Positions 1 through 11,150 of a stretch of DNA of 64,000 nt are shown in pieces. The stretch's first letter is position 1, and the number at the start of each line of letters is the position of its first letter. The stretch lies in the NCBI RefSeq assembly GCF_003945595.2, contig NW_024104376.1:1364001-1428000 (forward strand), written 5' to 3'. The notes under the pieces were generated by a model. That model was given only the letters and a program-made list of their open reading frames with translations, was not told the DNA's origin and did not search any database. This DNA is from Pipra filicauda. Lineage: Eukaryota > Chordata > Aves > Passeriformes > Pipridae. The position numbers and the translations under genes were made by a program.

Positions 1-1094
1 TTATTTATAATACTGGCTTTCAGATGGTATTGGTTTTCCTTGGGTTTGAAACTCAGCCAACACCTATATTGCTTCCGTCTACCATCAGGCTTCCTCTGCA
101 GAGGGGATTTCATACACTTTTGAATGGAGGAGACAAAGTAGCTTCTCCCAAGCTCAGGAAAGGCCAATGTGTTTTTAGGAGATCAGTCTGCTCTACTTTA
201 AACATTTCATCCAAGAAAATTTAAAGTCTGTCATGGAATTTATGATGTCCTACTGGACACATATTTTCCTTTACTTCATAAGGCACCAGCTACTGTAATA
301 TAACAAAGTTAAAATTGCTTTCCAGGGAAACATGTAGAGATTCATCAGAGATACATCATTTAATCAGATTCTGGTAAGCTAGGTTCAGTCACTCATCTTT
401 GGTAAGTGGGAGGGTGTGGGTTAAATTATAATTTAAGTTGTTATCAGGGCTGTTGTTAAAGACTTTTTGACAATGAAATATCTGCATCATACCCCTACTA
501 GGAAATTATGAAAATATTTATATGAGCTCTATGTGCACCTTGTAAGCATCAGAGCAATTGAAAAATTCAGTGACAACAAATTGCTGAATAGGTACAATTC
601 CTGGTTCCCAAGAAGTATGCATAACTGGGAACTGTTGAACTCCAGCTGTAAAAATATTCATTTCTGTTACACAGTCAGTCCGATGATCCAGCAAATAACC
701 AAATAACCAAGATTAAGAAACTCAGGGACCCCCTGTAACCTCAAGCAGCAAAGCTCTCTGAGCTATGGAGGAGATCCTTGCACTGACTCGCCAGACGGAC
801 AGCTGAGGGACAGTTTATACCAACTGGCCAGTCATTCCATATGCTGGCAAGTTGCAGGATGATCAAATACTGAGATGTCTGTGTTAGCTGAGAATACACT
901 GCCGGGAAGAGCATGGGAAGGAAAGACAGGGGCCATTGCCCTTGAGTGTAAAGGTGGCAGCACTAATTAGGCATGAGGATGGGAACAGTGTTTTGGTAGG
1001 GAAGTAGTCAAGCTTGTTATTAAGTTCAAATCTTTAATAGCCCACTAATTCTTTTGAGTCTGAAGCCTGCTTTGTAATTACTTTCAAAATCTCT
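1..1094. other. Unique non-coding sequence
   Basis: I see no recognisable gene, repeat family or RNA gene here. The sequence is AT-rich. The only open frame of note starts with ATG at position 24 and runs 66 codons, which is within chance expectation. Confidence 0.6.
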
Positions 1095-1899
1095 GTGCTC
1101 TTCTGCCTATTAGAGCAAGACCAACCTGCCAGAGCCACTCTCCCCAGCACACAAGCAAGATCAGCAGTTTTATCAGCTCCCTCTGTAACACTGAATTTAA
1201 AAAGAGCAAGGCCGGTTCATTGGCTCAGAGGACAAGCATCACAGCATGACTTGCTCCTGCAATGGGAAACTCTCTCCCTTCCAAAAGTGAGCCTCATCCC
1301 TAAGACCTGTGTAAGGAGAGTGCCCAGCCAAGGTGCTGCCTCCACCCTTTCCTGGGCATTTCTTGGACAATGCTAGAGGCACCAGCCAAAACTCTTCTGG
1401 AGAGCATGTGAGCAGGCAGAAAGGATGGTCCTACAGAGGGCTCAAATCCCAGTTTAGGAGAGGCACACAGATGGGATGCGCTTTGCTTCCTAGTACAGGG
1501 CACAAGCCAGGGCAGTGCTCCCTGCCTCTGCAGATAAGCAGCTCTCAGCCCGCCCAGATGTGTCTGCACCAGCACAAGGAGCAGCTGACACCTTTGGGGT
1601 GTGCTGAGGGATTAACACAGCCCTGGACATATGTTAGAGAACCTGGAGTGCCACCTTCTGGTACCGTGCTCTTGCACATACCCAGAAGGAGTGTGAATGC
1701 AGCCATATATGGGGGGCAGCAGGGGAACCCCCACTCTCAGCAACATCCCCACTGCCTCTGTGCCAGTCCTATATGGACACAAAGTCACTCTCGAGCCCAA
1801 GGACCCCTGACTGCCTGCAGAATGAAATGGAGAGCAGCCCTCAGACACTCCAGAGTACAAAGAATGAGCTTGCCTTTTCTGCTCAGGTTCCCACCCTAG
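1095..1899. other. GC-richer patch with overlapping open frames, function unknown
   Basis: This patch is visibly richer in G+C than its flanks and is open in several frames at once. The plus strand has a 188-codon frame (1333-1899) that begins at GTG, with its first ATG near residue 47. The minus strand has 91- and 82-codon frames across the same bases. Simultaneous openness on both strands is what few AT-rich stop codons would produce, so it is weak evidence for coding. The conceptual proteins are low in recognisable motifs, with no signal peptide, membrane segment or known domain. It could be a transcribed non-coding exon, an old repeat, or simple compositional variation. Confidence 0.25.
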
Positions 1900-2549
1900 A
1901 CATAGATGTCAAAGCAAGCAACTTTGCAGTAAAGTATAGAAATTTTCCCATAAAAGAAAGACAAACACGACCCAAACATCAAAGCTTTGAAAAGGAGAGA
2001 ACAACCATTCAAAGTATTCAGACTTTTCCCTGGATTTCATAGAAAAGTGGCATAATTCCATCCCTTTTGCAATCACCATAAGAGCAAGGCAATAGATGCT
2101 CTTCACAGATAATCCAGATAATGCGGAAATTAGTGCTCTATAGGAACTCCTCAGGAACATATTAACAGAAGCATTGGCAGCTACCCATGGTAAGTAGTCA
2201 TCTTGCTAATACTTCATCCAGCTTTGTTCTCAGCAATCTATAGTTAATGTAATTTGAAAGGTCTGTATCACACACAGTTGCTGAAGGAACAGGGAAAAAA
2301 TACACTGCAGAGAAAGAAGAGCAATGATAAACAAAAGAGCAAATCCCTACAACATTTCCCAGAACACTCCCTTCATCTTCCCACTGCTGATCTGGAGAAT
2401 GAGCCAGATACAAAGCGGTACATAAAATTTCAGTTGTCTTATCTGAAGCAATTTTATGCCAACACCAAGATATCTAAGATGATAATTTTTTTATCCACTG
2501 CTAGTGTAATGACTGGTTATTTGTGTAGTGATGCGTCCTTTCCCTTCTC
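1900..2549. other. Unique non-coding sequence
   Basis: Nothing is recognisable between the GC-richer patch and the CR1 element. Short open frames occur on both strands and none resembles a known protein. Confidence 0.5.
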
Positions 2550-2859
2550 CCAAGCTGTGTGTGCAGACTGGACTCTTCTTCCAGGCAGCTATCAGTAAGA
2601 CAATGGGGTATGGTCTTAAGCTCTGCCAGGGGAGGTTTAGGTTTGATTTTAGGAAGAAATTCTTTACAGAGAGCGTAATCATCCATTGGAATGGGCTGCC
2701 CAGGGAAGTGGTGAATTCACCGTCCCTGGAGGTTTTTGAGATGAGACTGGATGTGGCACTTAGTGCCACGGTCTAGTAACCATGGCAGTAATGGATTAAG
2801 GGTTGGACTTGATGATCTCAGAGGTCCCTTCCAACCCAGATGATTCTATGATTCTATGA
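2550..2859 (+). repeat. CR1 LINE, 3'-terminal fragment (plus strand)
   Basis: This is the 3' end of a CR1 non-LTR retrotransposon, the dominant LINE of birds. It is 5'-truncated, as most avian CR1 copies are. From memory of the consensus, I recognise the stretch that includes GGAAGAAATTCTTTACAGAG, the segment GGGCTGCCCAGGGAAGTGGT, the GTGGCACTTAGTGCCA block, and the terminal GGTTGGACTTGATGATCTCA followed by GGTCCCTTCCAACCC. The element finishes in two ATTCTATG octamers at about 2842-2859, the diagnostic short tandem repeat at CR1 3' ends. Divergence from my remembered consensus looks modest, so this is one of the younger CR1 copies in the window. The exact 5' edge (2550-2595) is uncertain. 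Confidence 0.95.
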
Positions 2860-3004
2860 CTCCAAGGACGTAGATTTTGCTTCCTGCTACATTCTGGGAG
2901 TTCAAATCTGTGGCAGAACTTGATTAGGTTCACAGGAACCTGTTACTGGCACTTTATATTGTGACTGATGTACAGAAAGGATGGCTAACACAGCAGAGGA
3001 CAGA

Positions 3005-3115
3005 TACTGGAGGCTCTGGCTTTGTTCCTGAAAGGACTCAGGTCAGTTCTCGGCTCTCCTGCAACTTAAGCTGGGCAAGTCACTGAAGGTGGCATTTGTC
3101 TGCTCTTGTATTGGA
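3005..3115 (+). repeat. Possible MIR-like SINE relic
   Basis: The segment contains AGGCTCTGG, then TCTCGGCTCTCCTGCAACTT, then CTGGGCAAGTCACTGAA. In that order these resemble the MIR SINE landmarks: the unit around 'gggctctgg', the 'cccagctctgccactta' stretch and the conserved core 'tgggcaagtcactta'. MIR is ancient and only sparsely preserved in birds. The match is short and could be coincidence. Confidence 0.35.
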
Positions 3116-3224
3116 GAGTTGCACATCTTCCTGGCCGGCTCAATGCCGAAGTGATGATGTACAAAGTGGACCTACCTCTTCCCACCATTGGCTGCTGAGA
3201 GAACCCATAAAGGCAGGTCATTGT

Positions 3225-3352
3225 TGAAAATGATTGAAGGGATAGAACACCTCTCCTAGCAGGAAAGGCTGAGAGAGTTGGGGCTTTTCAGCCTGGAGAA
3301 GAGAAGGCTCCAGAAAGACCTTACTGCAGGGTTTATAAGTATGATGGTGACA
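3225..3352 (+). repeat. CR1 LINE, internal 3'-UTR-proximal fragment (plus strand)
   Basis: The stretch with GAACACCTCTCCTAGCAGGA, AAGGCTGAGAGAGTTGGGGC, CAGCCTGGAGAAGAGAAGGC and the following GACCTTACTGCAG is a highly recognisable CR1 segment. It lies several hundred bases upstream of the element's 3' end in the consensus. In this window it sits downstream of the terminal fragment at 2550-2859, so the two cannot be one collinear copy without rearrangement. Its 3' end decays around 3352. Confidence 0.9.
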
Positions 3353-6300
3353 GCCACCCACAGAGGTAGGGTAAACATCTCCCACTGTCAGAAAATTAAT
3401 TACCATGGGCTTGCTCTTAACTTGCAGACTTTACTTACAGCCCTTCATTGCAGGTAGTAAGCCTGAGTAAACTTGCAAGTGTCATGTAAGATTCTGGGTT
3501 TGACAAAGACTGAGTTTTTTATTTGTGGACATTAACTTGTGGAAACCAAATATCCTCCATTAATTCACTGTAACTGATAAAAGCAGCTAGTGACATCTGG
3601 TAAAGCCTGTGAAATATCGTGTGTCTTAGCTCTCCTTTTAAGAACACAGGAATACTGCTACCTCTACTCTGGCACACTGTCCTCTGTCCAGACCTCCTCT
3701 TATAAAAATATTCCAACATCAGGTCATCATCGTATATTGCCTGTGTGAAAACACAGAAATCTTCACTAATGGCCTAAACCTACCAAATGCTGAAGACCTT
3801 CACATCTCACTGATAGCGGGTCATACTCTGGGAAATTACTAAAACTTACAGTGATACCATTAAATACCCCCCACTGCCTCTTCCCTTGCATCTTTTCAAC
3901 ACCTGAATCTTTATTCAGCCTTTGACAACCTTCCACTGCTCCCAGCTCAAGTAGACAACTTCCCATGGGCTGTGTTTGGCTTTAGTGGACAGCCTTTCAA
4001 AATTTAATAGCCAGCTACTGACACACTTTGGATGGTCCTGTGAAAATGAAGAGCACCCTGTTTACCTTGTCCAGTTGCATCAGTTGGTCTAGTATCAGAT
4101 ATTGCCTGTCATTGCAGTTGAAGGAGAGAGCTATTCATCATAATATAATATTAATTTTAATAACTGGCTCCATAGTGTTACCCCAAGATTCTTACTTAGA
4201 AATAAAAGCTCGCAAGGTCCTCTATTTACCAGCAATGTGAAGAGCATCTTTCTCTTAGTAGATTGAGTCATTGCCTCTGTTTTTATACTGGAGGAAACTA
4301 TGCAAACACCAGCCCACCCTAGAGAAATTCGGAGAGTATTGGAAACCTCACAGACTTTCACAGCAGTTCAGCATAATGCTATTTCACTCACCCCTTCCTG
4401 TCATTTGATACAGGGTAAATATTCTGTGTTCAGTGGCCTCCACACACACATTTCCACCTGTGTGGCAGGCCAGCGCTCGCCTGCTGGTTTATAACGTAAA
4501 ACATGTGGGAATACTGAAAGTCTCAAGAGGTCTGTGTTACACTTCCTGTTCTTTATTTACCTTGCTGTGTTCAGTTTGTTTTTCCATTTATATTTAGCAC
4601 AGATAAAAGCAGGGCAACCAAGCTCATATGTCTTAGTGAAATAATGGGAAGAGCTGGATACGAAAGCCATCAAAAGGCAGGATGAGGCACCTCCACCACC
4701 CAAACAAAGGACAAAACTTTAAGCCAGCTTTGAACCATAATGCGTACAATCAAGTGCTTTTTTTCCAAGCCTGCATAAGCAGGTGAAAATCTCTCACGCA
4801 TTCACTCCTCACAGGTTGAATAGGTTTGTTATTTTCAGTCAAAGTGTTGGGGAAAGCATGATTAGGAGACCGCTTTGATCACACCATGCAAAATCCTGCT
4901 TTCAGGGCTGGGCAATTACAGAGTGCCCCTTGCAGAGGACTCAAGGCAAAGCTACCTGCAAGCCCCTCATATGTTCATTCAGAGCTCCAGTTCAATGTGT
5001 CCAAATGAAGTATGACGGGACTATTAAAGGGTCTTTGTCTGTGTTCGCATAATCCGTGTGCTCATTATTTCACAACTCTATCCACATGTAAAGCCATGCC
5101 GCCTTCCACCATGCTCTGTCTCCTCCACCCTACAAACACTGGCCCCAGATGGTGAACAGACTTGGGATGAGAATGCCAAAGGTTTTTAAAAGAAGCACGG
5201 CAGAAGCCTGAACCTGTATGTTCAAAAAGCGTGTCAATGGGTTGGCATAGCACCATGCAGAGTCAACTGAACATATGCACCAGGCTGAGACACTTGTAAA
5301 TATGATAAATATCTAAAACTCTAAAATATGGAGGAAACAATAAAAAAACCAACAAACCCACAACTCAGCCAGCTCTTTAGAAAAGCTCAAAAAACACTGG
5401 AGTAACTGTAAAAAAATAAAGTGAGGGAGTAAAAGAAAAAGCATTTCTCAATAAAAAAATACAATTTTTAGAGACACTATCTTAATTCTCCCAGCCACTG
5501 TCCACCAGACAAACAAAATGAGAAGATAATGTTTGATTTACTTCCACTGTTGCAACAATCAAGCTTTGGAACTATATGTTTATTATCCCAAAATAGGCTC
5601 AGTGGTCAAGCAGCACTTCAAGACTGCAATCATAAATGTCAATGTAAAGACATATTTGTGTAAGGGTGATAGGTAAGAGGCATTTATTTGGGGGACCTAA
5701 TGCACAAGTATCAGTCAGGATTTGATATCATTTCGTGACACTGCAGGTCTCTCCGTGATCATAAATCACTCTTGCAAGAGCTTAGCCAACCTGCCCAGAA
5801 AAACCAAAGCTGGGCTGACAGTGAGACTCTAGAGGTTGGATCAAAGCCTGAGGCTTCCACAAGCTCCCAGTGTACTCCAGCCCAACTGCCTCCTGGGCAC
5901 ATGTAGGAGTGGGTGTAATAATGAAGGAGATGGTTCCAAGATGCGATCATAATTACAGAAATCCCAACAGGAGCTGCTGATCAGAAGGGGGGACAACAGC
6001 CCCCACAGCAATGTTTACTCTGCTGTATACCATCTTGCAATGTACTTCTACCACGACAAAAATAAATTGTGTGTTTTTAGAGTGCATTTTTGTGTATTTG
6101 GCTACAGGATGTAATCATCTTGTAAACAACGTCTTATCTAGTTACTATTTCTTTACATATGAGCAGGAGTATGAAGTTGATTAAGAGAGGGACTGTTTTA
6201 GACAAGGACAAGGTGGACACACAATGAAGAACTACTGTGAGAAACTTACACTCAAACATGGCACAGGATGAGGTGGGACAGTAAACTACAGTGATAACAC

Positions 6301-9300
6301 ACCATGTCCAGAATTAGTTATGCACACAGCATGGTGGCTTTCCTTCATTTCTCTATCCTTTTCAAAGGAAATTAATACTTTTCAAGAGGATACTTATTTC
6401 TAGAAAATAACCTCACATTTACTCCTCAAGCCAGAAATGACCATTAACCCCTTCCTGAGACTATCTAGAATTATTGACCAAAAAATAAAGTGAATAAGAA
6501 TAGGTCTTAAGTAAAAGGATGGCTGAGCACCAGTAAAACACTAAATATCCTCAGAATACCAAGTTGTGCAGATGTAGAACTGTATGAGAAGGCCCTGAGA
6601 ACTTTAAAAAAGCTCTACCACTTCAAGAAAGAAAGATTCAGTAACAATAATGAGTCTACTTTGCCCTACAAGTCCCTGTGGCAGTTTCTACTCATTAGGA
6701 CCTGTGCATCCATGGTCAGATTTGTCCATTAACTTCAGTTTCTCTGTAAGCTTTTCTTTGCCAAGATGTTCAGCACTTCTGCTTTTGGTGATGGTCACAC
6801 CCAAAGACAAAACCCATCTGCAGTGAGCTGGGAGTTTTTTTGGTAGGGTCTTTAGTCTGAGGTTATTCCTGTCCCAGCTGTCACCAAAGGTAGTTTTATG
6901 GAGCTTCATGAACAGAACAGGGCTTTTTACAAGGTGTGTATTGGCTTTCCATCAAATCCTGGCTGTGGCATTCCTTTATTGGGGCAAGGGGAAAATGTGC
7001 TAAACCCGAGAGCAGTGTGGTAATTTATAGATCTGACTGTGCCTTCCATGAAAGGTAAAGGGCAATCAACAGCTTTTCATGGTGGGTAGAGATCCCACAG
7101 TTTTCAGATCTCCCCATATGTTGCCCTCCCCTGAGGTGCAGCACATCAAACATGTTCACTGCCATGGGAAAGCAGACATTTGGGAGGTTTGATCTCTGCG
7201 CCTCTCCTTACCTTTTGAAAGAAGGTACAACTCTGAATGACTCCTTCATGTCAGCCACATTAGTTTTGCTGTGCCCAGAGAATGTGCAGAAGGTCTCTAT
7301 CAAAGAGTAGGAGTCAACAGATGATGTGGTGAGGACCAAGAATACCCACTGACAATGCATGTGACAAGACCCGTATACACAGGCTCTGATTCGAGGTTCA
7401 ATAGTCTAACTCCAGAAAATCCAGTTCAAGGGACAATCCCACATTCATACCTTCATCTGGCAGCAACCACTTGGCTGGAAAGCATTTCACTCCTGATTTC
7501 ATTCCTGATTCTTACATGTTTGATGTAAGATGCATTCATGATTGCAGAGGTCACCAGAGAAAAGGCTTTGTGTGCCACTAACAGAAATTATTTTGGGAAC
7601 ATGCTGTCTCCTACACATCACACTCCAGTGTGAACACAAAGCAATGAGCAATTCTGCTCCTTCTGCAGGTCCCTGCTTGCAAACCAGGGCTGGCACAGCA
7701 GTTGCTCAGGGGTCTTCATAAAGTGGAGTGGAAGACAGGGCTGTGGGGATTTGCTTTGAATCCCAGAGTCATGTTACACTTGGCTCAAGTCAATGACTCA
7801 CTCCAGTGAATGCTAAAGTCATTCATAATTTCTTTTTCTTAAACAATAAAAGTAACATTTTATATGTCCAGAAAGGGTAATAAAAATATAATGGACACTC
7901 TGTGAGCCTAAATCAAAACCCAGTGAAGGCAATGGAAGGAGCTCTGTGGCTTCTACACACTTTCAATCATGCTTGCTTTACTTTAGTTTTTCTTCAAGAG
8001 ACCTTTCCATTCAGGAAGGAGGAAAGAGTTTTCTTTTGTAACTCTAATCTTCACCTCTTCTTGAAGCAATCTCATTTGCCACAGTACTCTCTAGAACAAG
8101 AAAAAAAAGTAGATTGATTCCTTCTTTTCCTCTTAATGTAAAATGTGGTAATATCTTAACCCTGAGCATCAAAATACTGGGCTAACATCACCAATTGGTT
8201 TTAGGCAAAAAATCAGTTCTAAGCCTGTTGGAGGTAAAGATTACCCCAGGCCTGGAGGAAAGGGGAAAATTCTTTATCTTAATGACAAAATGCTCTTCCA
8301 ATCAGTAATGTTTACACATTATTAAACATAGGAAAATTTTACCTTCTTTTGCAATGTCACATAAAAAAAATCCCACAGAATTAAGAAAAAAGGAACATTA
8401 AAGGCTCATGAGCACAGTCAGGTCTGACTGAGTTATCCAAGTAATTGTTATTTATCACCTTTTTCAAAGCTTTTAGTAAGTGCTTGGGGCCAAAGCTTCC
8501 TTTATTGTAAATAGGAAAGTTCTGCAGCAGTTCAAGATATCCCTGACTAACATATATGTGCCAGATATGCCTCAGCCAAGCTTCTTCCATAAGTGAATAT
8601 AAATTTTCAGACAACTGATTCATTAATTAAAAAAAGAAAAAAAAAGAGAAGATCTCACTTTTTGTGAACACCATTTCTGAAAGGAACAAGGTTCATAAAT
8701 ATCTGAGAAAAAACCAAACCCATAGCTTTGAGGCTTATGTCCATCAATTTGGAGAGGAGCTGCTAATTCATAATTGAGCAGTACTGGATGTTACCAACAC
8801 AATTTTCTGTTCAGCCTTATCTTGCTGCAGTCCAGGTATTTTCAATCACTGTTGGAATTTGACAAAGACTTCTGCAAGGATGTGAAGAAGTCATTAATAT
8901 TTAACAAATTCTAATGAGGGGGAAGTGTCTGCAGCCTGCTTCAGAAAGCTTCTCAGCCAGCAGGACTAAGTGAAAGATCCCCTTCCAAAATGTGGCTTTG
9001 TCAGGACCACAGTCATTTATACCCCTAACTCCAGAATGATTCTCACTCATAAGTCGTGCACAGGTTACAGCTTTGTCCTTCAGCTCTGAAAGAACATAGT
9101 GCTGGTTAGCTATTCTTAAAGTCATACTAATTACTCTTTGAGCTATATTCCTTATTCACCAAGGTCAAGGCAATCTTGGGTTAGCAAGTTTAGAATTAAA
9201 ATATCACATTGGTATACATAATTAGGATCAACCCAAGCATCTGACCCAGCCTTGAATCCCTGACTCTATCTGGTAGCCTTAAAAAGGATTATTTCCTTTT

Positions 9301-9318
9301 CTTCAGGAGATGTATCTC
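3353..9318. other. Unique non-coding sequence, about 6 kb
   Basis: I find no recognisable gene or high-copy repeat here, apart from the weak ancient-repeat motif near 7905. A-rich stretches occur around 5330-5470 and 8620-8650. Open frames are all shorter than about 80 codons and match nothing I know. Confidence 0.55.
7904..7936 (-). repeat. Weak ancient interspersed-repeat relic
   Basis: Read on the minus strand, this spells a run close to CCATTGCCTTCACTGGGTTT. It resembles the motif 'CCATTGACTTCAGTGGG', which recurs in archosaur and turtle DNA as a relic of old interspersed repeats. Similar partial copies occur near 44738, 59427 and 61600. The stretch is too short for a secure family call. 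Confidence 0.3.
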
Positions 9319-9334
9319 TTTTTTTTTTTTTTTT
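9319..9334. repeat. Poly(T)16 homopolymer, poly(A) on the minus strand
   Basis: Sixteen consecutive T, followed by C and three more T. It is directly visible. It may be the tail of the candidate retrocopy next to it. Confidence 0.95.
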
Positions 9335-9760
9335 CTTTAAAGCTGGGGTTTATTGGGGCAGCTTTCCAGTCTGTGTGGTTCCCCTTCCGGACCTTTTTCA
9401 AAACAGCCCTTTAGTCCCTTGCTCTGTGGTTTCTTTCACATTTGAGACAAGCGCTGTTCTAAAACCCACATGCTAGAATTTGGGATTAAAAATAGCCATC
9501 GCAGACTGGTTGGCATGAAGCAGCCATTCATAGTGCACAATAGCCACCGCTGCAGCCCACGCCAAGTTCTCAGCCCTCTCGGAGCAGCACAGCCCCAACC
9601 CTGGGCACGGTGCTGTGCCGGTGCCTTTCCCAGACAGTCTCAGCCCTTCTGTCTCTTCCCATCTGACAGCTTGCAAAGCCAGCAGAGCATGTCTGCTCTT
9701 CCACAGGAGTGCCACAGCACTCTCAGAAACCTCAACGAGGCTTGTGTTCAATAACCACTA
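9319..9760 (-). pseudogene. Candidate 5'-truncated retrocopy with poly(A) tail (minus strand)
   Basis: Read on the minus strand, the order is that of the 3' end of a polyadenylated mRNA. An open frame of about 92 codons (9751-9473) ends in a TAG after residues AIFNPKF. About 120 nt of untranslated sequence follows, then AATAAA (9354-9349), exactly 14 nt, and an uninterrupted run of 16 A (9334-9319). The poly(A) encoded in the genome right after a correctly spaced signal suggests reverse transcription of an mRNA. The frame has no ATG near its 5' end and I do not recognise the protein, so the copy would be 5'-truncated. The patch is richer in G+C and CpG than its flanks. I found no clear target-site duplication. 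Alternatives are a real 3' exon next to a chance A-run, or a plain A-rich microsatellite. Confidence 0.35.
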
Positions 9761-10504
9761 ACAAATTTCTAGGTTAAGTTCCTCAAGCCAGCATTAAACA
9801 CTGGCTTGCAATGTGCATAATCCGGTAATACTGTATTTCACAAGATCCTGTGAAACTCTGCAACGTGCCATTATATATGAATAGTTATGGCAAATTCAGA
9901 GAAAAGTCTAAAATTACTAAGAACTGATATGCAAAAGAATAAAAGTCCTTCTTCCCAATTGGCCATAAATACTAGTTTGAGGCTGGAAAGCCTTTAACAC
10001 ACCTTAAACCTTTCCATTTTTCTCACAGAATTGTTTCAGAGTAATGGTTTTCCTATTTATGTCTCATGCACACCCCACCTCTTTATAGCTGTGCCTCATC
10101 TATATACTGCTTAATCCCTTCCCCTGGTCATGTCTCACTCCCTTCACCTCAGTGCCTCTCACACCTCACCCTGCCTCTCCTCACTGCTTCAAAAGCCATT
10201 AGCACTTTAGTATACCTTAGTCTCCCAACCTGACCATCCTTTGCCATGGTTTGCAAAGTTTAAAATGGGCATATCACTTATCCAATCACAATAAAATAAT
10301 TTTACAGTCATTTTAGACATGAGCAAAAGCAACAGCAAAAACTTCAGCTGGGCTAAGAGGTGAAGCAGAAAAACCCTCCAGTCCTTCAGTTGGCAGGGCC
10401 TTACTACTGGCAAGATCAGAAAGCGCAAGATCAAAACCCATCTCCTGAGAAGGAGCTTTCCTGACAAAACACAGCTATGGCTAATGCTAGGTCAGGTGTG
10501 CTGC
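9761..10504. other. Unique non-coding sequence
   Basis: Nothing is recognisable. A pyrimidine-rich stretch lies near 10060-10190. A minor inverted repeat with arms CAAGCCAG and CTGGCTTG lies near 9784-9809. Confidence 0.5.
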
Positions 10505-11150
10505 AGCTTCAAAATCTCCAAGGATGATGGCTCCCCACTGCCACACTGCTTTCCTGGTGAAGGAGTTTTTATTCATAACCAATGTGAACTGCTCCAAAGG
10601 CAACGTTGGGGACTGCTTGTCATTGTTCTTTCTGCAGTGTCAGAGGGCAGTTTGGCTCTGTCATCCCTGTAACTCCTCAGTGAGCAGCTGTGGCCTGCTG
10701 GCTGATCACTCTGAAGCCACCTCTTCAGCAGAGCAAACAAGCTCAGTTCTCATAGGTCCCAGCCTCTCCCCAGGGCCACTAACCACCTCGGAAGCTCTGC
10801 TCTAGAGCCTCTCCAGTTCATCCACATGCCTCTTGAACTCACAAGCTCTACGTTCAGTGCTAAACAAATGAGAGCATAGATTGCCCTTAATCTGCTGGCC
10901 ACACTACCTCTGACAGATCTCAGTGGGTAGCTTGCCTTGCTTCCTGTACAAATGCATTTTTGATTGGTGTATTCAACATGGTGTCCATCACAGCCCTGGG
11001 TTGTTTCTTGCAGGACGGATTTTCAGCCGGTCAGGTCGGCTGGTGCAGGGGATCATCCTGCTCCATGTGCAGAGCTTTGCACCACTCCATTGAACAAGGT
11101 AAGATTTCTGTCAAGCCAAAGCCTACCATCTTTCAGATCCCTTTTGAATC
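10505..11150 (-). repeat. CR1 LINE, long old fragment (minus strand)
   Basis: Several blocks align in order to the antisense of the avian CR1 3' region. They are AATCTCCAAGGATGATGG (about 10510), GTGAAGGAGTTTTTATTC (about 10556), GTTTGGCTCTGTCATCC (about 10651), CCTCTCCAGTTCATCCACAT (about 10807), CTGCTGGCCACACTACCTCT (about 10895), GGATTTTCAGCCGGTCAGGT (about 11016), the following GTGCAGAGCTTTGCACC, and CAGATCCCTTTTGAATC (about 11134). The matches are interrupted by many substitutions and indels, so this is an old copy, but collinearity over about 650 bp makes the call firm. Both edges are approximate. Similarity may continue weakly to about 11340. Confidence 0.82.

Noticed and set aside
7380..7410. 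GATTCGAGGTTCAATAG, which looks briefly like a tRNA T-arm
   Set aside because: No acceptor, D or anticodon stems can be formed around it.
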